64,000 nt of DNA from Streptomyces sp. NBC_00425 (GTDB lineage Bacteria; Actinomycetota; Actinomycetes; Streptomycetales; Streptomycetaceae), in NCBI RefSeq assembly GCF_036030735.1, contig NZ_CP107928.1, forward strand, positions 8,494,001 through 8,558,000. The letters are read 5' to 3'. Each line of letters begins with the position of its first letter. Within the stretch, counting starts at the first letter, position 1. The notes beneath the pieces are model-generated. The model had not been told where the DNA came from. It saw nothing but the letters and a program-made list of their open reading frames with translations, and made no database searches. Positions 28,546-35,383 of the stretch are shown here, one piece after another. The translations under genes were made by a program, and so were the position numbers.

Positions 28546-29943
28546 ATGACGGAAATTCTTGTGCAGGCAGCATCGGGGGAGCAGGTTCCTCCGGCGTCCA
28601 GGGTGGTGGAGCACCCGGCGTGGCGCGTGCTCAAGGATGCCGTGGAGCAGGTCCGGCCCTGGCAGTCGAAGGACGGGTCGATCGACTTCTCGGCCGAGGG
28701 CGCCCCGGCGCGCGGCGAGGCCGAACAGGCCGTGCAGCGGGTGATCGAGGCCGTCGAGGAGCTCTCCCCGCTGCTCCCGCATGACGCCGACTACCACCAC
28801 GCGCTGGTCAAGGACCTGCGGGTGTGGGCCGACGGCGGTTTCGAGGTGCCGGACTTCCTCGACTCGCTGCTGGCCTTCCAGCCCGCCGCGAGCCGCGCGG
28901 ACGGGCTCCAGCACCTGGTCGTCTTCGCGATGTACACGCAGAACGGCAACCCGGACCGCAACCTGGAGGCGGTCGTTCTCCGGATGGTCTGGCCGCAGTG
29001 GCTGGCGGAGCTGGAGCGCACCCGCTACGACAACCCGCTGTTCTGCGGCATCACCTTCGAGGACTTCACGTCCGGGTACGACACCAACTCGGCCGTCCTC
29101 TTCCCGGAGACCATCGCCGTCCGGGAAGCGCCGGAACGTTTCTCCTGGGGTGGCATCTTCTGTGACCGCGAGGCCGCGCGCTTCCGCCGCGTGACGGACG
29201 CCGCCGTCGACATCCTGGGCCTGGAGCTGCCCGAGGACGTCGCCGACATGGTGCACGACCAGAAGCGCTGCGAAGAGGCCTTCGTGCTGTGGGACATGGT
29301 CCACGACCGCACCCACAGCCACGGGGACCTGCCCTTCGACCCGTTCATGATCAAGCAGCGCCAGCCGTTCTGGATGTACGGCCTCGAGGAGCTGCGCTGC
29401 GACCTCACCGCCTTCAAGGAGGCGGTGAAGCTGCAGGCCGACGGCGTCCCGCAGGCCCGTGACGTGCAGTACGCGGTGCTCTTCGACCGCATGTTCCGCT
29501 TCCCGGTCACCGGCGAGCGCGTGCGCAACTACGACGGCCTCGGCGGTCAGCTGCTCTTCGCGTACCTGCACAAGCACGACGTCCTCCGCTGGACCGACAA
29601 CCGGCTGCAGATCGACTGGGAGCGCGCCCCGCAGGTCACCAACCAGCTGTGCGCCGAGATCGAGACGCTGTACCGCGACGGCATCGACCGCCCCAAGCTG
29701 GTGCACTGGTTCGCCGGCTACGAGCTGGTCTCCACCTATCTCGCCCCGCACCCGGGCTCCAAGTGGGCCAAGGGTCCCGACGCCCTCGACCTGACCCAGC
29801 CGCCGCGCAGGCTCGTCGATGACGTGCTTCCCGACGAGTTTCCGCTGAGCATGTTCTATGAGGCACTGTCCAAGAAGCTGAAGAACGTGATCGCCTCCAC
29901 CAAGGGCATCACGGCGGCCAGCGCCGAGCGGATCGCCGCGTGA
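28546..29943 (+). CDS. DUF6421 protein
   Basis: 465 residues, a conserved actinobacterial family of unknown function that I recognise as DUF6421. There is no signal peptide or membrane segment. Conserved stretches include DYHHALVKDLRVWADGGFEVPD, FCGITFEDFTSGYDTNSAVLFPE, WDMVHDRTHSHGDLPFDPFMIKQRQPFWMYGLEELRCDL and YDGLGGQLLFAYLHKHDVLRW (each cited in fragments: WDMVHDRTHSHGD, FWMYGLEELRCDL). The cluster His-Asp-x-Thr-His-x-His-Gly-Asp looks like a metal site. ATG preceded by GCGGAGGATGGGAC. It heads an operon with an SDR and an aldolase-type PLP enzyme, which points to small-molecule metabolism. Confidence 0.75.
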   Translation: MTEILVQAASGEQVPPASRVVEHPAWRVLKDAVEQVRPWQSKDGSIDFSAEGAPARGEAEQAVQRVIEAVEELSPLLPHDADYHHALVKDLRVWADGGFEVPDFLDSLLAFQPAASRADGLQHLVVFAMYTQNGNPDRNLEAVVLRMVWPQWLAELERTRYDNPLFCGITFEDFTSGYDTNSAVLFPETIAVREAPERFSWGGIFCDREAARFRRVTDAAVDILGLELPEDVADMVHDQKRCEEAFVLWDMVHDRTHSHGDLPFDPFMIKQRQPFWMYGLEELRCDLTAFKEAVKLQADGVPQARDVQYAVLFDRMFRFPVTGERVRNYDGLGGQLLFAYLHKHDVLRWTDNRLQIDWERAPQVTNQLCAEIETLYRDGIDRPKLVHWFAGYELVSTYLAPHPGSKWAKGPDALDLTQPPRRLVDDVLPDEFPLSMFYEALSKKLKNVIASTKGITAASAERIAA

Positions 29944-29965
29944 GCGACCTGCGAACCGAGAACAC

Positions 29966-29989
29966 CGCTCCGCGGGACACTGCGGAGCG
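29966..29989 (+). promoter_or_regulatory. 8-bp hairpin between DUF6421 and SDR genes
   Basis: CGCTCCGC and GCGGAGCG form a perfect stem with an 8-nt loop, 25 nt before the SDR ribosome site. It could be a partial terminator or an RNA-processing site that sets the ratio of the two products. Confidence 0.35.
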
Positions 29990-30014
29990 GAACACTGCTC
30001 AGGAGGCGAAGACC

Positions 30015-30761
30015 ATGGGGAACGGGGCTCTCAGCGGTGCGGTGGTCGTGGTGGCCGGTGCGGGCGGACCCGCCGGCCGGGCGGCGCTGCTCAGGCTCGC
30101 CGAGGCCGGCGCGACCGTCGTCGGCGCGGACAACGACCCCGAGCGCCTGGCGGAGGCCGTCGACGCGGCCCGCTACGGCGCCGGCGGCGCCGCCGTCACC
30201 GGCGAGCCGGTCGACCTGCTCGACCTGGACTCGACCCGGGACTGGGCGCAGCGCGTCGAGAAGGACTTCGGCCGGATCGACGGCGTGGTCCACCTCGTCG
30301 GCGGCTGGCGGGGCAGCGAGACGTTCATCAAGACCAGCCTGGACGACTGGGACTTCCTCGAGCTGCTGCTCGTCAAGACCGTGCAGCACACCTCGCTCGC
30401 CTTCTTCGAGGCCCTCCAGCGCAGCGAGCTCGGTCGGTACGTGCTGATCAGCGCCTCCGGGGCCACGAAGCCCACCGCGGGCAACGCCGCGTACGCCGCC
30501 GCCAAGGCCGCCGCCGAGGCCTGGACCCTCGCGCTCGCCGACGCCTTCCGCAAGGCCGGGGGCGCCGAGGGCCCGACCTCCGCGGCTGCGATCCTGGTGG
30601 TGAAGGCGCTGGTGCACGACGCGATGCGCGCCGACCGCCCCAACGCGAAGTTCGCGGGCTTCACGGACGTCAAGGACCTGGCCGAGGCCATCACCGGCGT
30701 CTGGGAGAAGTCCGCCCAGGAAGTGAACGGACAGCGTCTGTGGCTCACCGAGAAGCCGTGA
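30015..30761 (+). CDS. Short-chain dehydrogenase/reductase
   Basis: 248 residues, classical SDR fold. The cofactor loop is VVAGAGGPAGRAAL, a variant of TGxxxGxG; Asp of GADNDPERL suggests NAD preference. VHLVGGWRG corresponds to the NNAG region, and the catalytic Ser-Tyr-Lys appear as LISASGA and AYAAAKAA. The Tyr sits in NAAYAAAKAA (YxxxK), so activity is plausible. Start ATG with AGGAGGCGAAG upstream; a GTG at 29940 overlapping the DUF6421 stop is in frame but less likely. Its stop overlaps the next gene's start. Substrate unknown. Confidence 0.82.
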   Translation: MGNGALSGAVVVVAGAGGPAGRAALLRLAEAGATVVGADNDPERLAEAVDAARYGAGGAAVTGEPVDLLDLDSTRDWAQRVEKDFGRIDGVVHLVGGWRGSETFIKTSLDDWDFLELLLVKTVQHTSLAFFEALQRSELGRYVLISASGATKPTAGNAAYAAAKAAAEAWTLALADAFRKAGGAEGPTSAAAILVVKALVHDAMRADRPNAKFAGFTDVKDLAEAITGVWEKSAQEVNGQRLWLTEKP

Positions 30762-31828
30762 ACCCGGCGAAGACCGACGCCCGTCGCCGTCATGACCCCG
30801 GGGTCCGCGGTTTCGCCAGCGACAACTACGCCGGGGCCCACCCGGAGGTGATGGCCGCCCTGGCCCTGGCCAACGGCGGCCATCAGGTGGCGTACGGCGA
30901 GGACGACTACACGGACAACCTCCAGCAGATCGTCCGCAGCCACTTCGGGGCCACGGCCGAGGCCTTCCCGGTCTTCAACGGAACCGGGGCCAACGTCGTG
31001 GCGCTCCAGGCGGTCACCGACCGCTGGGGTGCGGTGATCTGCGCCGAGAGCGCCCACATCAACGTGGACGAGGGCGGCGCACCCGAGCGCATGGGCGGTC
31101 TCAAGCTGCTCACCGTCCCCACGCCCGACGGCAAGCTCACGCCCGAGCTGATCGACCGGCAGGCCTGGGGCTGGGAGGACGAGCACCGCGCGATGCCGCA
31201 GGTCGTCTCGATCACCCAGAGCACGGAACTCGGGACGCTCTACACGCCCGAGGAGATCCGCGCGATCTGCGACCACGCCCACGCGCACGGCATGAAGGTC
31301 CACCTCGACGGTTCCCGGATAGCCAACGCGGCCGCCTCCCTGGACGTCCCGATGCGGACGTTCACCAACGCGGTCGGCGTCGACATCCTGTCCCTGGGCG
31401 GCACCAAGAACGGCGCGCTGTTCGGCGAGGCCGTCGTGGTCATCGACCAGGGCGCCGTGCGCCGGATGAAGCACCTGCGCAAGCTGTCCATGCAGCTCGC
31501 CTCCAAGATGCGCTTCGTGTCGGTGCAGCTGGAGGCCCTGCTCGCCAAGGACCTGTGGCTGCGCAACGCACGCCACGCCAACGAGATGGCGCAGCGCCTC
31601 GCGGAGGGCGTGCGGGCCGTGCACGGCGTGGAGATCCTTTACCCGGTGCAGTCCAACGGCGTCTTCGCACGGCTCCCGCACGACGTGAGCGAGCGGCTGC
31701 AGAAGAAGTTCCGGTTCTACTTCTGGGACGAGGCGGCCGGAGTCGTGCGGTGGATGTGCGCGTTCGACACGACCGAGGAGGACGTGGACGCGTTCGTCGC
31801 CGCCCTGAAGGAGGAGATGGCCCGGTAG
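30758..31828 (+). CDS. Threonine aldolase-like PLP enzyme
   Basis: 356 residues, fold-type I PLP enzyme of the beta-eliminating lyase/low-specificity threonine aldolase group. N-terminal FASDNYAGAHPEVMAALALAN is the family opening (SDNYAGAHPEV), followed by YGEDDYT. The PLP Lys lies in SLGGTKNGALFGEAVV, and HLDGSRIANAAASL carries the Asp that contacts the pyridine ring. It cleaves beta-hydroxy amino acids to glycine and an aldehyde, or performs the reverse. GTGA overlaps the SDR stop, giving tight coupling. An aldolase plus an oxidoreductase could make and oxidise a beta-hydroxy amino acid. Confidence 0.85.
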   Translation: MNPAKTDARRRHDPGVRGFASDNYAGAHPEVMAALALANGGHQVAYGEDDYTDNLQQIVRSHFGATAEAFPVFNGTGANVVALQAVTDRWGAVICAESAHINVDEGGAPERMGGLKLLTVPTPDGKLTPELIDRQAWGWEDEHRAMPQVVSITQSTELGTLYTPEEIRAICDHAHAHGMKVHLDGSRIANAAASLDVPMRTFTNAVGVDILSLGGTKNGALFGEAVVVIDQGAVRRMKHLRKLSMQLASKMRFVSVQLEALLAKDLWLRNARHANEMAQRLAEGVRAVHGVEILYPVQSNGVFARLPHDVSERLQKKFRFYFWDEAAGVVRWMCAFDTTEEDVDAFVAALKEEMAR

Positions 31829-31850
31829 GGCCTGCCGTCGAGCGGCAGGG
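31829..31850 (+). terminator. Weak hairpin after the aldolase gene
   Basis: CCTGCCG (31831-31837) and CGGCAGG (31843-31849) pair around a 5-nt loop directly after the stop codon, separating the DUF6421 operon from the transglutaminase-like gene, which has its own promoter. Confidence 0.4.
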
Positions 31851-31864
31851 CATGGGCGATCACT

Positions 31865-31923
31865 GCATAGGTATGCGATCACCTGAAAAGTCATTGACTC
31901 TCAGGTGATCGTTTTCCTATGCT
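31865..31923 (+). promoter_or_regulatory. Promoter with overlapping palindromes, transglutaminase-like gene
   Basis: TTGACT (31894-31899) and TATGCT (31918-31923) are spaced 18 bp, predicting a start site within a few bases of the ATG at 31932, hence a leaderless mRNA. A perfect 10-bp inverted repeat, GATCACCTGA (31877-31886) and TCAGGTGATC (31901-31910), flanks the -35. Next to it is GCATA-GG-TATGC (31865-31876). The following GTTTT could also make the big repeat a terminator. Confidence 0.6.
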
Positions 31924-31931
31924 CTCCCGCC

Positions 31932-32525
31932 ATGGAGCTGATCCAGGAGAACCCCGACCTGTCCGCCTATCTGGCTGCCGACGAGGTCATCGACCATGGC
32001 CACCCGACGGTGCGGGCCACCGCCGCACGCCTCGCGCGGAACGCCGAAGACTCGTATGCCTATGCGCGAATGGCCTTCGAGTTCGTGCGCGACGCCATTT
32101 CCCACTCGCAGGACGCCGAAGACCCGCGGGTGACCTGGCGCGCCTCGGACGTCATCGAGCAGCGGACGGGCATCTGCTACGCCAAGGCCCACGCGCTGGC
32201 CGCGCTGCTGCGGGCGCAGGACATCCCGACCGCGCTGTGCTACCAGCGGCTGGCGCGCGACGAGGGCGGCGGACACGTCCTGCACGGACTCGTCGCGGTG
32301 CGCTTCCACGGGGCATGGCACCGCCAGGACCCGCGCGGCAACAAGCCGGGCGTGGACGCGCGGTTCTCCCTGGACGGCGAACGGCTGGCCTTCCGCGCCG
32401 ACGCCGAGGCGGGCGAGTGGGACTGCCCCGGCCTCTACGCCTCGCCGCATCCGGGCGTCCTCGAAGCGCTGCGCACCGCTTCCGACCGGCCGGGGCTGTG
32501 GGAGGGCCTCCCCGCCACGCTGTGA
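31932..32525 (+). CDS. Transglutaminase-like cysteine protease-fold protein
   Basis: 197 residues with the transglutaminase core. The catalytic Cys is in RTGICYAKAHALAALLRA, the His in GHVLHGLVAVRF and the Asp in HRQDPRGNK. Bacterial members of this group act as proteases, amidases or have unknown roles; true protein cross-linking is rare. No signal peptide, so cytosolic. A strong promoter ends right at the ATG, with no Shine-Dalgarno, so translation is probably leaderless. It follows the DUF6421 operon closely and may belong to the same pathway, but has its own promoter and is separated by a hairpin. Confidence 0.82.
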   Translation: MELIQENPDLSAYLAADEVIDHGHPTVRATAARLARNAEDSYAYARMAFEFVRDAISHSQDAEDPRVTWRASDVIEQRTGICYAKAHALAALLRAQDIPTALCYQRLARDEGGGHVLHGLVAVRFHGAWHRQDPRGNKPGVDARFSLDGERLAFRADAEAGEWDCPGLYASPHPGVLEALRTASDRPGLWEGLPATL

Positions 32526-32571
32526 GCCCTGTCGGCGCCCGCCACCGCGCACCGCGTCCGCTGCCCGGGAA

Positions 32572-32609
32572 AACGTTCAGGCCCTCTCCGGGGAGAGGGC
32601 CTGAACGTT
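32572..32609. terminator. 18-bp perfect hairpin between convergent genes
   Basis: AACGTTCAGGCCCTCTCC (32572-32589) and its exact inverted copy (32592-32609) are separated by two bases. This is the strongest stem in the window and should stop transcription from both the transglutaminase-like and acyltransferase genes. Confidence 0.75.
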
Positions 32610-32625
32610 GCTGAAGGGGCGGGGG

Positions 32626-33354
32626 TCAGCTCGCCTCGGCCGCCCGCACCTGCTCGGCAGTGGGCGCGGTGCCGCCCAGGTGGGCCGGCATCCACCAGGT
32701 GTCGTTCGCGTCCTTGGGGCGCACAGGATAGGCGCGCTGAGCGGCCTCCAGCAGCTCCTGGACGCGCTCGCGCAGCTGACGGGTGAGGGCGCCCGCGTAC
32801 TTGTCGCGGGAGGCCTCGACGGCCTCGCCGACGCGGATGGTGATCGGGGTGTGGCTGCGCTTGAAGTTGCGCGGGTGGCCCTTGGTCCACAGCCGCTGCG
32901 TACCCCACAGGGCCACCGGGATCAGCGGGACGCCCGCCTCCTGGGCCATCCGGGCCGCGCCGGACTTGAAGCTCTTCAGCGTGAAGGACTGGGAGATGGT
33001 CGCCTCGGGGAAGACGCCGACGATCTCACCGGAGCGCAGCGAGTCCAGCGCGTGCTGGTACGCCGTCTCGCCCTGGTTGCGGTCGACCGGGATGTGCTTC
33101 ATGCCGCGCATCAGCGGACCGGAGATCTTGTGGCGGAAGACGGACTCCTTCGCCATGAAGCGCACGAGCCGCTTCTGCGGGAGGGCGGCCAGACCGTCGA
33201 AGATGAAGTCGAGGTAGCTGATGTGATTGCTCACCAGCACGGCTCCACCCGAACGCGGGATGTTCTCCGACCCCTTGCAGTCGATCTTGAGGTCCCAGAC
33301 CTTGAACAACGTCTGGGCGAGGCCGACGACGGGGCGGTAGACGAGCTCTGCCAT
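32626..33354 (-). CDS. 1-acyl-glycerol-3-phosphate acyltransferase-like (PlsC family)
   Basis: 242 residues. The acyltransferase catalytic motif NHxxxxD is present as NHISYLD (His about 43). Block III, normally FPEGTRS, reads FPEATISQS, with Ala for Gly and Ile-Ser for Arg-Ser; many actinobacterial lysophospholipid or mannoside acyltransferases share such changes. IPVALWGTQRLW is block IV. The protein is probably bound to the inner membrane face and acylates the 2-position of lysophosphatidate or a related lipid. Start ATG at 33354 (MAELVYRPVVG). Monocistronic. Confidence 0.8.
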   Translation of the reverse strand: MAELVYRPVVGLAQTLFKVWDLKIDCKGSENIPRSGGAVLVSNHISYLDFIFDGLAALPQKRLVRFMAKESVFRHKISGPLMRGMKHIPVDRNQGETAYQHALDSLRSGEIVGVFPEATISQSFTLKSFKSGAARMAQEAGVPLIPVALWGTQRLWTKGHPRNFKRSHTPITIRVGEAVEASRDKYAGALTRQLRERVQELLEAAQRAYPVRPKDANDTWWMPAHLGGTAPTAEQVRAAEAS

Positions 33355-33541
33355 GGGTGAGGCGGACCCTTCCTTCTCTCTGCCGAGGAGACTTCCGACG
33401 GCAAAGTTACGCTGCCGTAGGTTTGCGGCATCTCGCAGATCGTGCCCCAAGAACGGCCGGGGAGCCAGCCCTGGTGCCCCGGAACGGCGAGATCCTCGTC
33501 ACGTCAACCCCTTTGATCCACCTCGGGCTTTTAGATCGTCT

Positions 33542-33958
33542 TTACTCCGCTCGCACCGCGACCCGCCGTCCGAGCAGGTACATCTCGCATCCGAGGCAGT
33601 ACCCGAAAGCGGCATTGAGGAACGCGGCCGCCAGAGCCGCGCCGGTCGCGGCGAGACCGAGCCACTGCGGACCCAGGGCGAATCCGACCAGACCGACGCA
33701 GGCGAACGCGAGCCCCACCGCCTGCGCGAACCGCGGCGGTTGCGGCGCCTCGAACTCCGTGGCCGGCCCGATCCGGGGGCCAACGGCCGTGCGGAACACC
33801 CAGCCGTAGGGCGAACGCCCCGGCCCGCCCGCCGCGCCGAGCGCGAACGCCAGCGTCTGCCAGGCCAGCAGCCAGACGTTCCCGGTGATCAGAACGACCG
33901 CAAGCACTACGGTCGTCACGGCGGCCCCGAAGCGCGGGCCCCTCGCGTCGATGTCCAT
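33542..33958 (-). CDS. DUF4395 membrane protein
   Basis: 138 residues with about four membrane helices (VTTVVLAVVLITGNVWLLAW, FAQAVGLAFACVGLVGFALG and neighbours). The family signature FGYCLGCEMYLLGRR near the C-terminus holds a CxxC pair facing the cytosol or membrane. DUF4395 proteins regularly pair with a thioredoxin or a sulfurtransferase, and here the divergent gene is a membrane-anchored thioredoxin-like protein. I infer a role in passing reducing equivalents or sulfur across the membrane. No ribosome site stands out before the ATG at 33958. Confidence 0.8.
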   Translation of the reverse strand: MDIDARGPRFGAAVTTVVLAVVLITGNVWLLAWQTLAFALGAAGGPGRSPYGWVFRTAVGPRIGPATEFEAPQPPRFAQAVGLAFACVGLVGFALGPQWLGLAATGAALAAAFLNAAFGYCLGCEMYLLGRRVAVRAE

Positions 33959-34033
33959 GAATCAAGCATTCCGCATCGGAGACGATTCCTGGGCTCGGGA
34001 ATCTTTGCAGTCTCATGAACGCTGGAGCGGCAG

Positions 34034-34447
34034 ATGACCGGACTGGTGGTGTGTGTGGCGGTGCTCGCGGCGGCGAGCGCCTTCGGAGTGCTGCAGCGGC
34101 GGCGGAGCGGGAGGGTACGGGTGCGCGGGCGCGACGACGGCAGAAGGATCGGAGCGGACCGCCTCGGCGCGGAACTCGGCGAACGCGCCACGCTCGTACA
34201 GTTCTCCAGCGCGTTCTGCGCCCCCTGCCGGGCCACCCGCCGGGTCCTGGGAGAGGTGGCGGCGGTGGTCCCGGGGGTGGCCCACATCGAGATCGACGCC
34301 GAGGCGCACCTCGACCTCGTGCGCGAGCTCGACATCCTCAAGACGCCGACGGTCCTGGTGCTCGACGCCGAGGGCCGGATCGTCCGGCGCGCCGCCGGTC
34401 AGCCCCGCAAGGCCGACGTCGTCGCGGCGCTGGGGGAAGCGGTGTGA
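34034..34447 (+). CDS. Membrane-anchored thioredoxin-like protein
   Basis: 137 residues. An N-terminal hydrophobic helix (LVVCVAVLAAASAFGVLQRRR) anchors a thioredoxin domain whose active site is FCAPC, the CxxC motif. KTPTVLVLDAEGRIV carries the cis-Pro (TPT). By the positive-inside rule the basic stretch after the helix suggests that the domain is cytosolic. It probably forms a functional pair with the divergent DUF4395 protein. The ATG has GGAGCGGCAG upstream. The coding region ends 83 bp before the leader peptide of the next unit. Confidence 0.82.
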   Translation: MTGLVVCVAVLAAASAFGVLQRRRSGRVRVRGRDDGRRIGADRLGAELGERATLVQFSSAFCAPCRATRRVLGEVAAVVPGVAHIEIDAEAHLDLVRELDILKTPTVLVLDAEGRIVRRAAGQPRKADVVAALGEAV

Positions 34448-34468
34448 CCGCTTCGTGGGGGACGGTGA

Positions 34469-34523
34469 GGCATCTCCCAGATGCCGGGACGCACTTGACT
34501 GCGGCCGCCGCCCCTCGTCAGCC
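34469..34523 (+). promoter_or_regulatory. Promoter of the leader peptide/flavin reductase unit
   Basis: GGCATCT-CCC-AGATGCC (34469-34485) is a perfect 7-3-7 palindrome, an operator or short terminator. TTGACT (34495-34500) is a good -35; the -10 is weak (CAGCCT around 34519-34524). The start site would fall at or near the ATG at 34531, so the leader peptide may be leaderless. Confidence 0.5.
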
Positions 34524-34530
34524 TGGCCCC

Positions 34531-34611
34531 ATGCCTGAGGAACTCCTTCTCCACGGACGGGCCCACGTCGACCTGGGCCGTACCGCGAGCGCGTGCTGTC
34601 CGGCCCGTTGA
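34531..34611 (+). CDS. Cysteine-containing regulatory leader peptide
   Basis: A 26-residue reading frame: MPEELLLHGRAHVDLGRT then ASACCPAR. The HVDLxRxxSAxC pattern is that of the actinobacterial putative leader peptides found before sulfur-metabolism genes. Two adjacent Cys codons (TGC TGT) lie four codons from the end, the place where a ribosome short of Cys-tRNA would stall. It ends 44 nt before the flavin reductase start. I infer cysteine-dependent attenuation or translation control of that gene. The frame is too short to be called by most gene finders. Confidence 0.75.
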   Translation: MPEELLLHGRAHVDLGRTASACCPAR

Positions 34612-34655
34612 GCATCCACGGACCCCGACACCCCTCCCCGCAGAAGGACAACTCC

Positions 34656-35165
34656 ATGACGGCCCTGCCCGGCCTCCGCGCCCCCCAGCTCGCCTCGCCC
34701 GATCTCCTGCGCTCCGTCTTCCGGCGGCACGCGGCCGGAGTCGCCGTGATCACCGCGGCCGCGCCGAACGGTCCGGTGGGCTTCACCGCCACCTCCCTCA
34801 GCTCGGTCTCCGCCGAGCCCCCGATGCTCTCCTTCGGCATCGGCACGGGCGCCTCCAGCTGGCCGGCGGTCTCCCGCGCGCGGCATGTCGGCGTCCACAT
34901 ACTCGGCGAGCACCAGCAGGAGCTCGCCGCCACCTTCGCCCGCAGCGGCGCGGACCGTTTCGGCCCGCCGACCGCGTGGCACGAGGGGCCGGAGGGCGTC
35001 CCCGTCCTCGACGGCGTGCTCGCGTGGCTGGTGTGCCGCGTCGTCACGCGCGTGCCCGCCGGCGACCACCGGATCGTGCTGGCCGAGGTGGTGCTGGGGG
35101 ATCCGGAGGGAGCGGGCCGTCCGCTGCTGTACCACCAGGGGCGGTTCACGGCGCTGCGGGATTGA
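34656..35165 (+). CDS. Flavin reductase-like FMN-binding protein
   Basis: 169 residues, flavin-reductase-like domain (split-barrel FMN fold). Characteristic stretches are VFRRHAAGVAVITAAAPNGPVGFTATSLSSVSAEPPMLSF (cited as FRRHAAGVAVIT and GFTATSLSSVSAEPP) and HVGVHILGEHQQELA, then DHRIVLAEVVLGD and PLLYHQGRF. It supplies reduced FMN to a two-component monooxygenase. No monooxygenase lies beside it, but the upstream leader peptide argues for a role in sulfur scavenging, for example sulfonate desulfonation. AAGGACAACTCC precedes the ATG. Confidence 0.85.
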   Translation: MTALPGLRAPQLASPDLLRSVFRRHAAGVAVITAAAPNGPVGFTATSLSSVSAEPPMLSFGIGTGASSWPAVSRARHVGVHILGEHQQELAATFARSGADRFGPPTAWHEGPEGVPVLDGVLAWLVCRVVTRVPAGDHRIVLAEVVLGDPEGAGRPLLYHQGRFTALRD

Positions 35166-35232
35166 TCACGGCCGCGGTCCCCTGCGAGGTCGTCGGGTTC
35201 CGGTTACGCTGCGTTGCAAAGGTCACAGTTCA

Positions 35233-35275
35233 AAGCGCTTGCTTAGCGGGAACGAACTGGGTGTACTGACGAGTA
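35233..35275 (+). promoter_or_regulatory. Operator-like palindromes before etfBA
   Basis: AAGCGCTT (35233-35240) sits within AAAGCGCTTGC, the inverse of the 11-mer near the pectate lyase. TACT-GACG-AGTA (35264-35275) is a second perfect 4-4-4 palindrome of the kind bound by TetR-family fatty-acid regulators. Both lie 110-150 bp upstream of etfB. Confidence 0.4.
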
Positions 35276-35383
35276 ATATTTCGGTCGGGAGCGCAGGCCG
35301 CCCCAACCGGGATCGGCCGCTTGTGACGCCTATGCTGCCTGGAAGAAGGCAGCCGTAACTGACGATGCAGTAGGAGAGCCGGC

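Noticed and set aside
28257..28549. Small plus-strand frames in the spacer before the DUF6421 gene
   Set aside because: They are continuations of antisense frames of the glycerophosphodiesterase gene and lack start signals.
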